A stretch of DNA of 28,888 nucleotides, taken from NCBI GenBank assembly GCA_039807745.1, contig JBDHRV010000030.1:1-28888 (forward strand). Reading direction: 5' to 3'. The DNA comes from JAEUMW01 sp039807745 (GTDB lineage Bacteria > Pseudomonadota > Gammaproteobacteria > Burkholderiales > JAEUMW01). Position numbers and translations under genes: made by a program. The notes under the pieces were generated by a model. The model was not told where the DNA came from and made no database searches. It saw only the letters and a list, made by a program, of their open reading frames with translations. Shown here in pieces: positions 8,412-16,991 of the stretch (the first letter of the stretch is position 1; each line of letters starts with the position of its first letter).

Positions 8412-8444
8412 CCGGGCGTGGCGGTTGCACGCCCGGTTTCGTTT
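8412..8444 (+). terminator. Rho-independent terminator after pilY1
   Basis: The perfect 9-bp stem CCGGGCGTG (8412-8420) and CACGCCCGG (8428-8436) encloses the 7-base loop GCGGTTG. The tail TTTCGTTT follows. It lies 26 bases after the pilY1 stop and should end the pilin operon. A second, weaker inverted repeat, GTTTCG...CGAAAC (8436-8456), overlaps its tail. On the minus strand the main hairpin lacks a T-run, so it is a poor terminator for the convergent ispH operon. Confidence 0.85.
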
Positions 8445-8482
8445 ACAGATCGAAACGAGGAATGATTGCGCGGTAGCGCCCG

Positions 8483-9406
8483 CTATGCCCCGAGTCCCTT
8501 GGGCATGGGGAAGACGACGCTCTCCGTGATCCCTTGCAGCTCTCTCACCTGCCCTGCCCCAAGGGCACGCAGGCGCGCGACAACCTCAGCGACCAAGACC
8601 CCTGGCGCCGAAGCGCCGGCGGTCACACCCACCCGACGCTTCCCGTTCAGCCAGTCTGCCTCGAGCTCCGATGCGCTGTCGACCATATAGGCAGCGATGC
8701 CGAGATTCAAGGCGACCTCGCGCAGGCGATTCGAATTGGAGCTGTTCGGAGAGCCCACCACGATCACCAGATCGCACTGCTGAGCCATGAACTTCACCGC
8801 GTCTTGACGATTCTGCGTCGCGTAGCAGATGTCGTCCTTCTTCGGCCCGATGATGCCCGGGAAGCGCGACTTGAGCGCATCCACGATTCCGGCTGCGTCG
8901 TCGACCGACAAGGTCGTCTGAGTGACGAAAGCGAGATTCCCGGGATCGCGCACCTGCAGTCCTTCGACGTCCACGGCGGTTTCGACGAGATGCATGCCAT
9001 TCGCCGATTGTCCCATCGTCCCTTCCACCTCGGGGTGCCCGCGGTGGCCGATCATGACGATCTCCCGGCCCTGCTGCCGCATCTTCGCGACCTCGATGTG
9101 CACCTTGGTCACGAGCGGACACGTCGCGTCGAACACCCGCAAGCCGCGCGCGCTGGCCTCGTCCCGTACTTGCTGCGACACGCCGTGCGCACTAAACACG
9201 ACCGTTGCCCCTCGGGGTACTTCGGCGATCCCTTCCACGAACACTGCGCCTTTCGCCCGCAGGCCGTCCACGACGAACTTGTTGTGCACGACCTCGTGGC
9301 GCACGTAGATCGGCGCCCCGTGAATCGCCAGGGCGCGTTCCACGATTTCGATCGCGCGGTGGACACCGGCGCAGAAGCCACGTGGATTGGCGAGCAACAC
9401 TTCCAT
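8483..9406 (-). CDS. ispH: 4-hydroxy-3-methylbut-2-enyl diphosphate reductase (IspH/LytB)
   Basis: The 307-aa iron-sulfur enzyme catalyses the last step of the MEP pathway: HMBPP is reduced to isopentenyl and dimethylallyl diphosphate in the cytosol. The three cluster cysteines are visible as Cys12 ('NPRGFCAGV'), Cys96 ('FDATCPLV') and Cys211 ('QQCDLVIVVGSPNSSNS'). The substrate histidines are His41 ('HEVVHN'), His74 ('SAHGV') and His124 with Glu126 ('HRGHPEVEGT'). Length is normal for the family. AAGGGG overlaps the lspA stop and gives a good ribosome site 6 bases before the ATG, so it is translated downstream of lspA with a 9-base gap. Unlike the E. coli arrangement, no fkpB lies between lspA and ispH. 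Confidence 0.97.
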   Translation of the reverse strand: MEVLLANPRGFCAGVHRAIEIVERALAIHGAPIYVRHEVVHNKFVVDGLRAKGAVFVEGIAEVPRGATVVFSAHGVSQQVRDEASARGLRVFDATCPLVTKVHIEVAKMRQQGREIVMIGHRGHPEVEGTMGQSANGMHLVETAVDVEGLQVRDPGNLAFVTQTTLSVDDAAGIVDALKSRFPGIIGPKKDDICYATQNRQDAVKFMAQQCDLVIVVGSPNSSNSNRLREVALNLGIAAYMVDSASELEADWLNGKRRVGVTAGASAPGVLVAEVVARLRALGAGQVRELQGITESVVFPMPKGLGA

Positions 9407-9415
9407 GAGAACCCC

Positions 9416-9916
9416 TTACTTGACTGCCGTTTCCGGAAGCACCCTTTCCTCATGCTTGCCGAAACTCGCGAGGATGAGCAGCAGCGCCCCGCAGGAAATG
9501 GCGGAATCGGCAACGTTGAAAGCCGGCCAGTGATAGCCCACCGCATGAATATCGATAAAGTCGACGACAGCGCCCAATACGACACGATCGATCAAATTGC
9601 CGATCGCCCCGCCCAGAATCAATGCCAAGGCAAGACAGAATAGCCGCTTATGGGGATGGCGCGCGAGCAGGTAAACGACCCAACCGCTAGCCAGCGTCGC
9701 GATGGCAATGAAGAAGTTCTTCTGCCAGCCTGCTTGATCGCTCAGGAAGCTGAACGCCGCGCCGGGGTTGTAGACGAGCACCAGGTTGAAAAACGGCAAC
9801 ACCTCGATCACCTGGCCGTGCGTCAGTCTCTGGTGAATCCAGTACTTCGTCAGCTGGTCGAGAACGATCACGACCAGAGCGACGCCCAGCCAAGGCAGCA
9901 TGCTACGCCAGGGCAC
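9416..9916 (-). CDS. lspA: Lipoprotein signal peptidase (signal peptidase II)
   Basis: This inner-membrane aspartyl protease of about 166 aa cleaves diacylglyceryl-modified prolipoproteins before the lipidated cysteine. Four transmembrane segments can be seen. The conserved boxes are 'DQLTKYW' after the first helix, 'VYNPGAAFSFL', 'GGAIGNLIDRVVLGAVVDF' and 'PAFNVADSAI'; the last two carry the family's essential aspartates. I chose the GTG at 9916-9914. AGGGGAG lies 4 bases upstream, and this start restores a normal-length N-terminus before the first helix. The alternative ATG at 9901-9899 gives 161 aa and has no visible ribosome site. With the GTG start the gene overlaps the end of ileS by 14 bases. 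It sits in the common ribF-ileS-lspA-ispH cluster. Confidence 0.94.
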   Translation of the reverse strand: MPWRSMLPWLGVALVVIVLDQLTKYWIHQRLTHGQVIEVLPFFNLVLVYNPGAAFSFLSDQAGWQKNFFIAIATLASGWVVYLLARHPHKRLFCLALALILGGAIGNLIDRVVLGAVVDFIDIHAVGYHWPAFNVADSAISCGALLLILASFGKHEERVLPETAVK

Positions 9917-12743
9917 GCTGCTCCCCTGTCCCGAAGAGGTTGGCAGCACAGCGACCACAGATCTCCGGATGCTCGGGATCCAGGCCCACGTCGGACCGAT
10001 AATGCCAGCAGCGCCCGCACTTCTTGTGAGGGCTCGGAGAGACCCGCAACGAGACTCCATCCAGAAGCGGCTGCGCATCGGGATGGGTTCCTGCGTGCAG
10101 CCGCGCCTGGCTGGTGAGAAAAACGAAACGCAGCTCGTCGCCGAAGTCCGCCAACGACCCGAGGTCGCTGTGGGATCTCGCGTACAAATCCACTTCTGCT
10201 GCGAGCGATGATCCGATCTTTCCCTCCGCGCGCAGATCCTCCAGACGCTTCTGGACACCCGTGCGCAACTCGCGAAGTCGCCCCCACGTCGATCTCAGGT
10301 CGCGGCATTCGGCTTCATCGAGAGACGGCAACTCGTGCCACGTGTGCAGGAAGATGCTGTCGTCTTCGTCGCGCGCGAGCACTGCCCAGGCTTCCTCTGC
10401 GGTGAAGCTCAGGATCGGCGCGATCAGGCGCAGCAGGCTGTGCGAGATGTGATACAGAGCAGTCTGGGCCGAGCGCCGCGCGCGCGAATCGGTGGCGGCA
10501 GTGTAGAGCCGGTCCTTGAGAATGTCGAGGTAGAATGCTCCCAGCTCTTCCGAGCAGAAATGATGCAACCGCTGCACCGCGAGGTGGAATTCGAACCCGC
10601 CGAAATAACCACCGGCCCACGTCCCATCGGCGCCTCGGGTTCCCACGATGGCGGCTTGCGCATCTTGCGCGAGCACGAGCGCGTAGCGGTCGATCTCGAG
10701 CCATTCGCCGACGGGCACACCGTGCTTCGCAGGTGCGAAGTCCGTCAGGTTCGCAAGGAGAAATCGGATCGTGTTCCGAATGCGCCGATAGGATTCCACG
10801 ACGCGCTTGAGGATCTCATCCGAGATGGAGAGCTCGCCCGAATAGTCGGTCGCCGCCACCCACAGACGCAGGATATCGGCGCCGAGCGTGTTCACGACTT
10901 TCTGCGGTGCGACGACGTTGCCCCTGGACTTGCTCATCTTGTGTCCGTGACCGTCCACCACGAACCCATGAGTGAGCAGCGCATCGTACGGCGCCCGGCC
11001 TTCGATCGCTGCCGCAGTCAGGAGCGACGACTGAAACCAGCCGCGGTGCTGGTCCGAGCCTTCGAGATACAAATCGGCAGGCCAGCGCAACCCAGGCCTC
11101 TGCCGCAGTACGCTTTCGTGGGTGGTGCCGGAATCGAACCAGACATCGAGGGTGTCGGGCGACTTGACATAGTCTCGAGCCTCTGCGCCGAGCAGTTCAT
11201 CCGCGGCAAGATCGAACCACGCTTCGATGCCGCCGTCCTCGACTCGCCTGGCCATGGCCTCGGTCAGTTCACCCGTACGCGGATGCAGCGCGCCGGTCTC
11301 ACGGTGGACGAAAAACGGGATCGGCACGCCCCAGCTGCGCTGCCGCGACACGCACCAATCCGGCCGGCTGCGCACCATACCCTCGAGCCGCGCGCGGCCC
11401 CACGAGGGATAGAAGCGAGTTGCCTCGACTGCCTGCATCGCGTCCTCGCGAAGCGGCGTTGTCCGTTCGCCCGTCAGATCCATGCCGATGAACCACTGGC
11501 GGGTGGCGCGAAAAATGATCGGTGTCTTGTGTCGCCAGCAGTGCGGGTAACTGTGTTCGATCTGCTCGTGTGCGAGCAGCATGCCGCGCGCGGCGAGCAG
11601 ATCGACGATCATCGGATTCGCCTCCCATACCGACTTGCCGCCTACCACCGGCACGCTCCCGACGAAGCGGCCATCGCCGCCCACCGGGTTATCGATCGGA
11701 AGGTGGTAACGCGAACCGACGACGTAGTCATCGAGACCGTGAGCGGGCGCCGTGTGCACGAGGCCGGTTCCGGCGTCGAGCGTGACGTGATCGCCCACGA
11801 TGATCGGCACGGTGCGTTCCTGAAACGGATGCGCGAGACGAAGATGCTCCAGTGCCGCACCATTCACGGTCGCGAGGATCTCCTCGACGCCCAGGCCATA
11901 GCGCTTCAGGCATGCTTCGGCAAGCGTTCTCGCCAGTATCAGCACACCCTTCTGCGTGCGAGCGAGTACATATTCGAACTCTGGATTCGCGCTGACAGCC
12001 TCGTTGGCCGGCAACGTCCACGGTGTCGTCGTCCAGATCACGGCGGCGGCGCGCCCTGCGATCTGGGCCAAGCCAGCGCGGCGAGCGAGTTCCCGTACAT
12101 CGACCACCGGAAATGCAACATCGATCGCCGGCGAGATGTGGTTCTCGTATTCGACTTCGGCCTCTGCCAGCGCCGAACCGCAGTCGACGCACCAGTGCAC
12201 CGGCTTCGCGCCCTGATACAGGTAACCGCGCGCCTGAATGCGACCGAGTGCGCGGATGATGTCCGCTTCGGTCTTATAGTTCATCGTGAGATAGGGATGA
12301 TCCCAGTCCCCGAGAATGCCGAGGCGCACGAAGTCGGCCTTCTGGCGCTCGACCTGGGCCCGCGCGAACTCGCGGCACAGACGACGAAACTCGTTGCGCT
12401 CGACGTTCTTCCCGTGCAGCTTCTCGACTTGGTGCTCGATCGGCAGGCCGTGGCAGTCCCAACCTGGAACGTAGGGCGCGTCGAAGCCGGACAGGGTCTT
12501 CGCCTTGACGATGACATCCTTCAGGATCTTGTTCACCGCATGGCCGATGTGGATGTCGCCGTTGGCGTACGGCGGGCCGTCGTGGAGGATGTACTTCGGC
12601 CGCCCGGCCGCCGCCTCGCGTATCTGCCGGTAGAGGTCTTTCGCGCGCCACGCCTCCAGCATGCCGGGCTCGCGGCGGGCGAGATCCCCCCGCATGGGAA
12701 ACGGCGTATCGAGAAGATTGAGCGTTCCCTTGTAGTCAGCCAT
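9903..12743 (-). CDS. ileS: Isoleucyl-tRNA synthetase
   Basis: The 946-aa class I aminoacyl-tRNA synthetase charges tRNA-Ile and edits misactivated valine. The HIGH motif is at residues 65-68 ('YANGDIHIGHAVNK'). The KMSKS loop is at 602-606 ('GHKMSKSRGNVV'). The CP1 editing domain lies between them, with 'TTTPWTLPANEAV' and 'GTGLVHTAPAHGLDDY'. A C-terminal zinc finger has Cys909, Cys912, Cys929 and Cys932 ('CGRCWHYR...ICGRCAANL'), matching the E. coli-type bacterial enzyme rather than the eukaryote-like form linked to mupirocin resistance. The ATG lies inside the ribF stop region (8-base overlap), consistent with translational coupling. A very long open frame on the opposite strand is a codon-bias shadow of this gene. 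Confidence 0.98.
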   Translation of the reverse strand: MADYKGTLNLLDTPFPMRGDLARREPGMLEAWRAKDLYRQIREAAAGRPKYILHDGPPYANGDIHIGHAVNKILKDVIVKAKTLSGFDAPYVPGWDCHGLPIEHQVEKLHGKNVERNEFRRLCREFARAQVERQKADFVRLGILGDWDHPYLTMNYKTEADIIRALGRIQARGYLYQGAKPVHWCVDCGSALAEAEVEYENHISPAIDVAFPVVDVRELARRAGLAQIAGRAAAVIWTTTPWTLPANEAVSANPEFEYVLARTQKGVLILARTLAEACLKRYGLGVEEILATVNGAALEHLRLAHPFQERTVPIIVGDHVTLDAGTGLVHTAPAHGLDDYVVGSRYHLPIDNPVGGDGRFVGSVPVVGGKSVWEANPMIVDLLAARGMLLAHEQIEHSYPHCWRHKTPIIFRATRQWFIGMDLTGERTTPLREDAMQAVEATRFYPSWGRARLEGMVRSRPDWCVSRQRSWGVPIPFFVHRETGALHPRTGELTEAMARRVEDGGIEAWFDLAADELLGAEARDYVKSPDTLDVWFDSGTTHESVLRQRPGLRWPADLYLEGSDQHRGWFQSSLLTAAAIEGRAPYDALLTHGFVVDGHGHKMSKSRGNVVAPQKVVNTLGADILRLWVAATDYSGELSISDEILKRVVESYRRIRNTIRFLLANLTDFAPAKHGVPVGEWLEIDRYALVLAQDAQAAIVGTRGADGTWAGGYFGGFEFHLAVQRLHHFCSEELGAFYLDILKDRLYTAATDSRARRSAQTALYHISHSLLRLIAPILSFTAEEAWAVLARDEDDSIFLHTWHELPSLDEAECRDLRSTWGRLRELRTGVQKRLEDLRAEGKIGSSLAAEVDLYARSHSDLGSLADFGDELRFVFLTSQARLHAGTHPDAQPLLDGVSLRVSPSPHKKCGRCWHYRSDVGLDPEHPEICGRCAANLFGTGEQRALA

Positions 12744-13692
12744 TCTGCGTCACTAGTCGTCTTGCCTCGCGGCGATCGAACCACGCTCGCGCCTCGCCCA
12801 CATCGAGCGCGATCTGGCGTGCGAGCGCCCTCAGGTTCGCATATTTGCGTTCCTCCCGTAATCGTTCGAGGAACTCGATCCGCACATGGGCGCCGTAGAT
12901 CTCGCGATCGAAGTCGAGGAGATGAATCTCCAGCACGGGCTTGCCCACGCCCGCCACCGTCGGCCTCACGCCGAGGCTCGCCGCGCCGCGCAGCGGGCCC
13001 TCGGGCAAACCGTGCATCTGCGCAATGTAGATGCCGTAGAGCGGCGGACGATTGTGCTTCATCTGCAAGTTGGCGGTCGGGAAGCCGAGTTCGCGTCCTA
13101 TCCGATCTCCGCGCACGACCCGTCCACTGATGCTGTAGGGGCGTCCAAGAATCCGCGCCGCTTCGTCGAGGCGTCCCGCGGCCAGCAGATCGCGGATCGC
13201 CGTGCTCGATACCCGCAGCCCCCCGACCTCCACGCTCGGCATCTCCGCGACTTCGAAGTCAAGCGCCCGACCCGCTGCCCGCAGCATGGCCCCGTCGCCC
13301 GCGCGCCGGGCACCGAACCGGAAATCATCCCCCACCAGCAGCCAGCGAACATCGAGACCGCGCTTTACGATGTGTTGGATGAAGTCAGGCGCCGACACGC
13401 GAGCGAAATCGAAGTTGAAGCGGCAGATGTAGACGTGGTCAACGCCGCTGCGCTCCAGCAGTTCGAGCTTTTCGCGCAGCGATGTGAGCCGGGTCGGCGC
13501 TTGATCCGGTGCGAAAAATTCCCGCGGGTGCGGCTCGAACGTCATCACGCAGGCGGGGACGCCCAGCGCTGTCGCGGCATCGCGCAAACGACGCAGCATG
13601 GCCTGATGCCCGAGATGAACGCCGTCAAAATTGCCGATGGTTAGGGCAATGGGTCTCTCGGCGACGGCAGGTATCGTGCGATGAACGTTCAT
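12736..13692 (-). CDS. ribF: Bifunctional riboflavin kinase / FAD synthetase
   Basis: This 318-aa cytosolic enzyme phosphorylates riboflavin to FMN and adenylates FMN to FAD. The N-terminal nucleotidyltransferase domain carries 'ALTIGNFDGVHLGHQAML' near residue 16 and 'FEPHPREFF' near 52. The 'LLVGDDFRFGARRAGDG' box and 'VSSTAIRDLL' follow. The C-terminal riboflavin-kinase domain starts with 'GRPYSISGRVVRGDRIGRELGFPTANL' type sequence (about residues 186-212) and ends with the 'FLERLREERKY' helix. It is the first gene of the four-gene operon. No convincing Shine-Dalgarno sequence precedes the ATG, and the predicted leader is short. Confidence 0.97.
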   Translation of the reverse strand: MNVHRTIPAVAERPIALTIGNFDGVHLGHQAMLRRLRDAATALGVPACVMTFEPHPREFFAPDQAPTRLTSLREKLELLERSGVDHVYICRFNFDFARVSAPDFIQHIVKRGLDVRWLLVGDDFRFGARRAGDGAMLRAAGRALDFEVAEMPSVEVGGLRVSSTAIRDLLAAGRLDEAARILGRPYSISGRVVRGDRIGRELGFPTANLQMKHNRPPLYGIYIAQMHGLPEGPLRGAASLGVRPTVAGVGKPVLEIHLLDFDREIYGAHVRIEFLERLREERKYANLRALARQIALDVGEARAWFDRREARRLVTQNG

Positions 13693-13711
13693 GGCTGGGC
13701 AAAGGCTTGAA

Positions 13712-13741
13712 ATTCTAGCCTTTACCGGCCATTCCGGTCTA
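13712..13741 (-). promoter_or_regulatory. Possible sigma-70 promoter of ribF operon
   Basis: On the minus strand TAGACC (13741-13736) and TAGAAT (13717-13712) lie 18 bases apart, 19 bases before the ribF ATG. The -10 matches 5 of 6 and the -35 matches 4 of 6 consensus bases. The implied leader is only about 13 bases, which is short but fits the lack of a clear ribosome site. This is a pattern match only; transcription could also continue from cysA, 83 bases upstream. Confidence 0.35.
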
Positions 13742-13775
13742 GCGACCGACCGTTTCGGGAAGCGTCAGGCCGAAA

Positions 13776-14846
13776 TCAGGGTAATGTCGGCGTCGGGAAT
13801 ACCCGGAAGCGCCGTGGCCGCAGAAACACGCGCTCGCCGGGAAGCACGTCGAGCGAGCGCCACACTTCCCGGCTCACCTCCGCCTCGATTGCCTGATCCC
13901 CCTCCTCCAGATTCAGTTCGAGTCGAATGCGCGGACCCACCGGGATTGCCCGTTGCAGAGTGGCGGGAATCGCCGCCTCCTGCCCCGGGTCGCGCAGCAC
14001 TTCGATTTCGTGTGGACGAGCGTAGGCTTCGGCCGGCGCGTTGTTCGCCTTGGCGTGCTCCGGCGCGTCCAGCACCAAGTCGCCGATCTCGGCGCGCCCC
14101 TGGTGCACGCGACCATGAAAGAGATTCACGCTGCCCAGAAACTTGTACACGAAGGGGGTCGCCGGATGCTCGTACACTTCGTCCGGCGTGCCTACCTGCT
14201 CGATGCGGCCTTCGTTCATCACGACGACGCGGTCCGCCACCTCGAGCGCCTCCTCCTGGTCGTGCGTCACGAAGACGCTCGTGATGTGCATGTCATCGTG
14301 CAGGCGCCGCAGCCAGCGCCGCAGTTCCTTGCGCACTTTCGCGTCGAGCGCGCCGAACGGCTCGTCGAGAAGCAGCACCCGAGGCGCCACCGCGAGCGCG
14401 CGGGCGAGCGCGACGCGCTGACGCTGACCGCCCGAGAGTTGATGAGGATAACGGTCGGCAACCCAATCCAGCTGCACGAGCCGCAAGAGCTCCATCACCT
14501 TTTCCCGCACCTCGCTTTTCGGCGCGCGGGCGCGTCGCGGCCGCACCTGCAACCCGAAGGCCACGTTGTCAAAGATGGTCATGTGGCGGAAGAGAGCGTA
14601 ATGCTGGAAAACAAAACCCACGCGCCGTTCACGAACATGCTGCGACGTGGTGTCTTCGCCGCAGAAGAGCACTTGTCCGGCGTCGATCGTTTCAAGACCC
14701 GCGATCGCCCGCAGAAGCGTGGTCTTCCCGGAGCCGGAAGGGCCGAGCAATGCCAGCAGTTCGCCGGTCCTGACCTCCAGGCTTACGTCCTTGAGGGCGG
14801 CAAAAGTGCCAAATCGCTTGGAGACGTTACGTACCTCGATGCTCAT
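13776..14846 (-). CDS. cysA: Sulfate/thiosulfate ABC transporter ATP-binding protein CysA
   Basis: The 356-aa ABC ATPase powers sulfate-type oxyanion import through CysT/CysW. Walker A is 'GPSGSGKTT' at residues 35-43. The signature 'LSGGQRQRVALARAL' is followed by Walker B 'VLLLDEPFGALD' and the switch histidine in 'SVFVTHDQEEALEVADRVVVM'. The C-terminal TOBE-like regulatory region contains 'PHEIEVLRDPGQEAAIP' and 'GPRIRLEL', as in CysA. The start at 14846 is set by the ATGA overlap with the cysW stop; the much longer open frame upstream is out of register with cysW and is not coding. Membership of the sulfate family rests on similarity to CysA and the CysT/CysW partners. Selenate, thiosulfate and molybdate are chemically related alternative cargoes. 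Confidence 0.93.
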   Translation of the reverse strand: MSIEVRNVSKRFGTFAALKDVSLEVRTGELLALLGPSGSGKTTLLRAIAGLETIDAGQVLFCGEDTTSQHVRERRVGFVFQHYALFRHMTIFDNVAFGLQVRPRRARAPKSEVREKVMELLRLVQLDWVADRYPHQLSGGQRQRVALARALAVAPRVLLLDEPFGALDAKVRKELRRWLRRLHDDMHITSVFVTHDQEEALEVADRVVVMNEGRIEQVGTPDEVYEHPATPFVYKFLGSVNLFHGRVHQGRAEIGDLVLDAPEHAKANNAPAEAYARPHEIEVLRDPGQEAAIPATLQRAIPVGPRIRLELNLEEGDQAIEAEVSREVWRSLDVLPGERVFLRPRRFRVFPTPTLP

Positions 14847-15718
14847 TCGGACTCCTGAATACCCTGAAACCGGGTCTCGACGATGGCCTTGACGACCAAT
14901 GTCAGCAACGCCAGCAGCGCGAGCAGGGACGCGACTGCGAATGCCGCGACGAAGCTGTACTCGTTGTAGAGGATCTCGACCTGCAAAGGCATCGTGTTGG
15001 TGGCGCCCCTGATGTGACCGGAGACGACGGACACCGCGCCGAATTCGCCCATCGCGCGCGCATTGCAGAGGATGACCCCGTACAGCAGCCCCCACTTGAT
15101 GTTGGGGAGCGTCACGCGCCAGAACGTCTGCCAACCGCTCGCGCCGAGGACGACGGCCGCCTCCTCTTCTTCTGCCCCCTGTGCCTGCATCAACGGAATC
15201 AGTTCTCGCGCGACGAACGGAAACGTCACGAACACGGTCGCGAGCACGATGCCAGGGACGGCAAAGATGATCCTGATGTCGTGCGCCTGCAGCCACGGAC
15301 CGAACCAGCCCTGCGCTCCGAACAGGAGCACGAACACCAGACCGGCGATCACCGGGGAAACCGAGAACGGCAGGTCGATGAGCGTCGTCAGGATGCTCTT
15401 GCCTGGAAACTCGAACTTTGCGATCGCCCAGGCCGCCGCCACACCGAACACCAGATTGAGCGGCACCGCGATCGCTGCCGTAAGCAAGGTCAGGCGAATC
15501 GCGCTGAGCGCATCCGGGTCCGTGATCGCACGCCAGTAGACGGCGAGTCCCTTCTTCAAGGCCTCATGGAACACGGCCCCGAGCGGCACGAACAGAAACA
15601 GGGTGAGGAAGCCGAGAGCCAGTCCGATCAAGATCCAGCGTATGACAGGGGACTCCTGGTTACCGCGTGCGCCAGCAACCGACGGCACTGGCACGGGGAT
15701 GGACAGGACTGCGCTCAT
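14843..15718 (-). CDS. cysW: Sulfate ABC transporter permease CysW
   Basis: The 291-aa inner-membrane permease has about six hydrophobic helices. The cytoplasmic EAA loop that docks on CysA is seen in 'EEEEAAVVLGASGWQTFWRV' followed by 'TLPNIKWGLLYGVIL'. CysW-type sequence continues with 'NARAMGEFGAVSVVSGHIRG' and 'TNTMPLQVEILYNEY'. It pairs with CysT to form the membrane channel. The gene begins 10 bases after cysT and overlaps cysA by 4 bases, so the three are one transcription unit. Confidence 0.94.
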   Translation of the reverse strand: MSAVLSIPVPVPSVAGARGNQESPVIRWILIGLALGFLTLFLFVPLGAVFHEALKKGLAVYWRAITDPDALSAIRLTLLTAAIAVPLNLVFGVAAAWAIAKFEFPGKSILTTLIDLPFSVSPVIAGLVFVLLFGAQGWFGPWLQAHDIRIIFAVPGIVLATVFVTFPFVARELIPLMQAQGAEEEEAAVVLGASGWQTFWRVTLPNIKWGLLYGVILCNARAMGEFGAVSVVSGHIRGATNTMPLQVEILYNEYSFVAAFAVASLLALLALLTLVVKAIVETRFQGIQESE

Positions 15719-15728
15719 GCTCCGGGCC

Positions 15729-16586
15729 TCACGCGGCGCCGCGGCGGCGGCGCGTCCACCACTGCAGCAGATTGATGATCAGAAGCAGGATGAAAGAGAT
15801 AACGAGCATCACCACCGCGATCGCGGTGGCCCCCGCATAGTCGTACTGCTCGAGCTTCGTGATGATGAGCAGCGGTGTGATCTCCGAGACCAGGGGAATA
15901 TTGCCGGCGATGAAGATGACCGAACCGTACTCACCGATGGCGCGGGCGAAGGCAAGTGCGAACCCGGTCAGCAGCGCTGGCAGTATGGTCGGAAAGATCA
16001 CGCGCGCGAAAGTCTGGAGCCGCGTTGCGCCGAGCGTCGCTGCCGCTTCCTCGAGCTCGGGTTCGAGCTCCTGCAGCACCGGCTGCACCATCCGCACCAC
16101 GAACGGCAACCCGATGAAGATCAGCGCGACCAGCACGCCGACCGGGGTAAAGGCGATCTTGATGCCATAGGGTTCGAACAGCTGGCCGATCCACCCGTTT
16201 CCGCTGTAGATCGCGGCGAGCGTGATCCCCGCCACCGCGGTCGGCAACGCGAATGGCAGATCGACCAGCGCATCGACCACCCGGCGACCCGGAAAGGAAT
16301 AGCGGACGAGCACCCAGGCGACCAGGGTGCCGAACACGGCATTGACCAATGCTGCCAGGAAGGACGCCCCGAAAGTCAGCCGGTACGACGCCACCACACG
16401 GGGTGAGGTCACCGCTGCCCAGAAGTCCGACCACCCCATCGTGGCCGCCTTGAAGAACGTTGCCGACAGCGGAATCAGCACGATCAGGCTCAGGTAAAGA
16501 AGCGTGAAGCCCAGGGCCAAGCCGAACCCTGCAAGCACGGTGTGGCGTCGGCGCAGCGTCGGCAGGCGCAATGCACTCGCGCTCAT
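15729..16586 (-). CDS. cysT: Sulfate ABC transporter permease CysT (CysU)
   Basis: The 285-aa inner-membrane permease is the first gene of the cysTWA operon. Its N-terminal helix 'LALGFTLLYLSLIVLIPLSA' is followed by 'FPGRRVVDALVDLPFALPTA', a stretch typical of CysT. The EAA loop is 'ELEEAAATLGATRLQTFARV' followed by 'IFPTILPALLTGFALAFARA'. The 'IGEYGSVIFIAGNIP' segment matches the CysT/ModB-like permease superfamily. A periplasmic binding protein gene (sbp or cysP), often placed immediately upstream, is absent. The next gene upstream is the divergent formate dehydrogenase operon. No clear promoter or CysB site was found. Confidence 0.93.
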   Translation of the reverse strand: MSASALRLPTLRRRHTVLAGFGLALGFTLLYLSLIVLIPLSATFFKAATMGWSDFWAAVTSPRVVASYRLTFGASFLAALVNAVFGTLVAWVLVRYSFPGRRVVDALVDLPFALPTAVAGITLAAIYSGNGWIGQLFEPYGIKIAFTPVGVLVALIFIGLPFVVRMVQPVLQELEPELEEAAATLGATRLQTFARVIFPTILPALLTGFALAFARAIGEYGSVIFIAGNIPLVSEITPLLIITKLEQYDYAGATAIAVVMLVISFILLLIINLLQWWTRRRRGAA

Positions 16587-16991
16587 GAGCGCGTGCCCCA
16601 GGTCGTGCGCGAAATGTCGCTCGTCCTCGTCTTCATGTCCTCACCCACGCGGTCTTGTTCGATGGTTCCGTTTCCTGGCGCGGCCGAAGTGGCGCTTGAC
16701 CGAAGGTTTAGAGTATGTCCGACTCCTAACTAACTCAGAAGTACCATTTCGGCATGACTTTATCGCTGGAGCGCATATGGCTCGCCCCGCTGCAGCGCAG
16801 CATTGGCGGAGTTAGCCGGCTGCGCTTCGCTTGCGGACGCTCGATGTCGGTTGATGGCGCCTCGCACTCGGTCTATATTTCCAGACACCGGAATCGCCTC
16901 GCGCGTCGACGCGTTCAGCTCGCGAAATCGGCACAATGACGCGGTAGAGGGAGGTACTGCATGCCGGAGTACCATCTAAGGAGGGGATCAC
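16587..16991. other. Divergent intergenic region between cysT and fdnG
   Basis: This 405-base non-coding region drives two divergent operons. It holds a strong sigma-70-like promoter toward fdnG at 16851-16879. A small inverted repeat GGTACT/AGTACC (16953-16958 and 16968-16973) lies just before the fdnG ribosome site, and the perfect Shine-Dalgarno sequence TAAGGAGG is at 16977-16984. No convincing FNR, NarL or CysB site was recognised. An AT-richer patch near 16705-16765 probably holds the cysT promoter, but no motif there is good enough to call. Confidence 0.6.
16851..16879 (+). promoter_or_regulatory. Sigma-70-like promoter of the formate dehydrogenase / sel operon
   Basis: TTGATG (16851-16856) and TATATT (16874-16879) are separated by 17 bases, the optimal spacing. 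The -10 matches 5 of 6 and the -35 matches 4 of 6 consensus bases. Transcription would start near 16886, giving a leader of about 106 bases that contains the GGTACT/AGTACC hairpin and the ribosome site. It is the best promoter candidate on this strand and would serve fdnG through selC. Confidence 0.55.

Noticed and set aside
10335..13130. A 931-codon open frame on the plus strand opposite ileS and part of ribF
   Set aside because: IleS and RibF motifs on the minus strand are complete and in order. The plus-strand product has no family features and spans the junction of two real genes.
14847..15296. N-terminal extension of CysA using the long open frame
   Set aside because: The extension lies over cysW in another frame and has no ABC-family features. 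The ATG at 14846 overlaps the cysW stop and begins at the usual family N-terminus.
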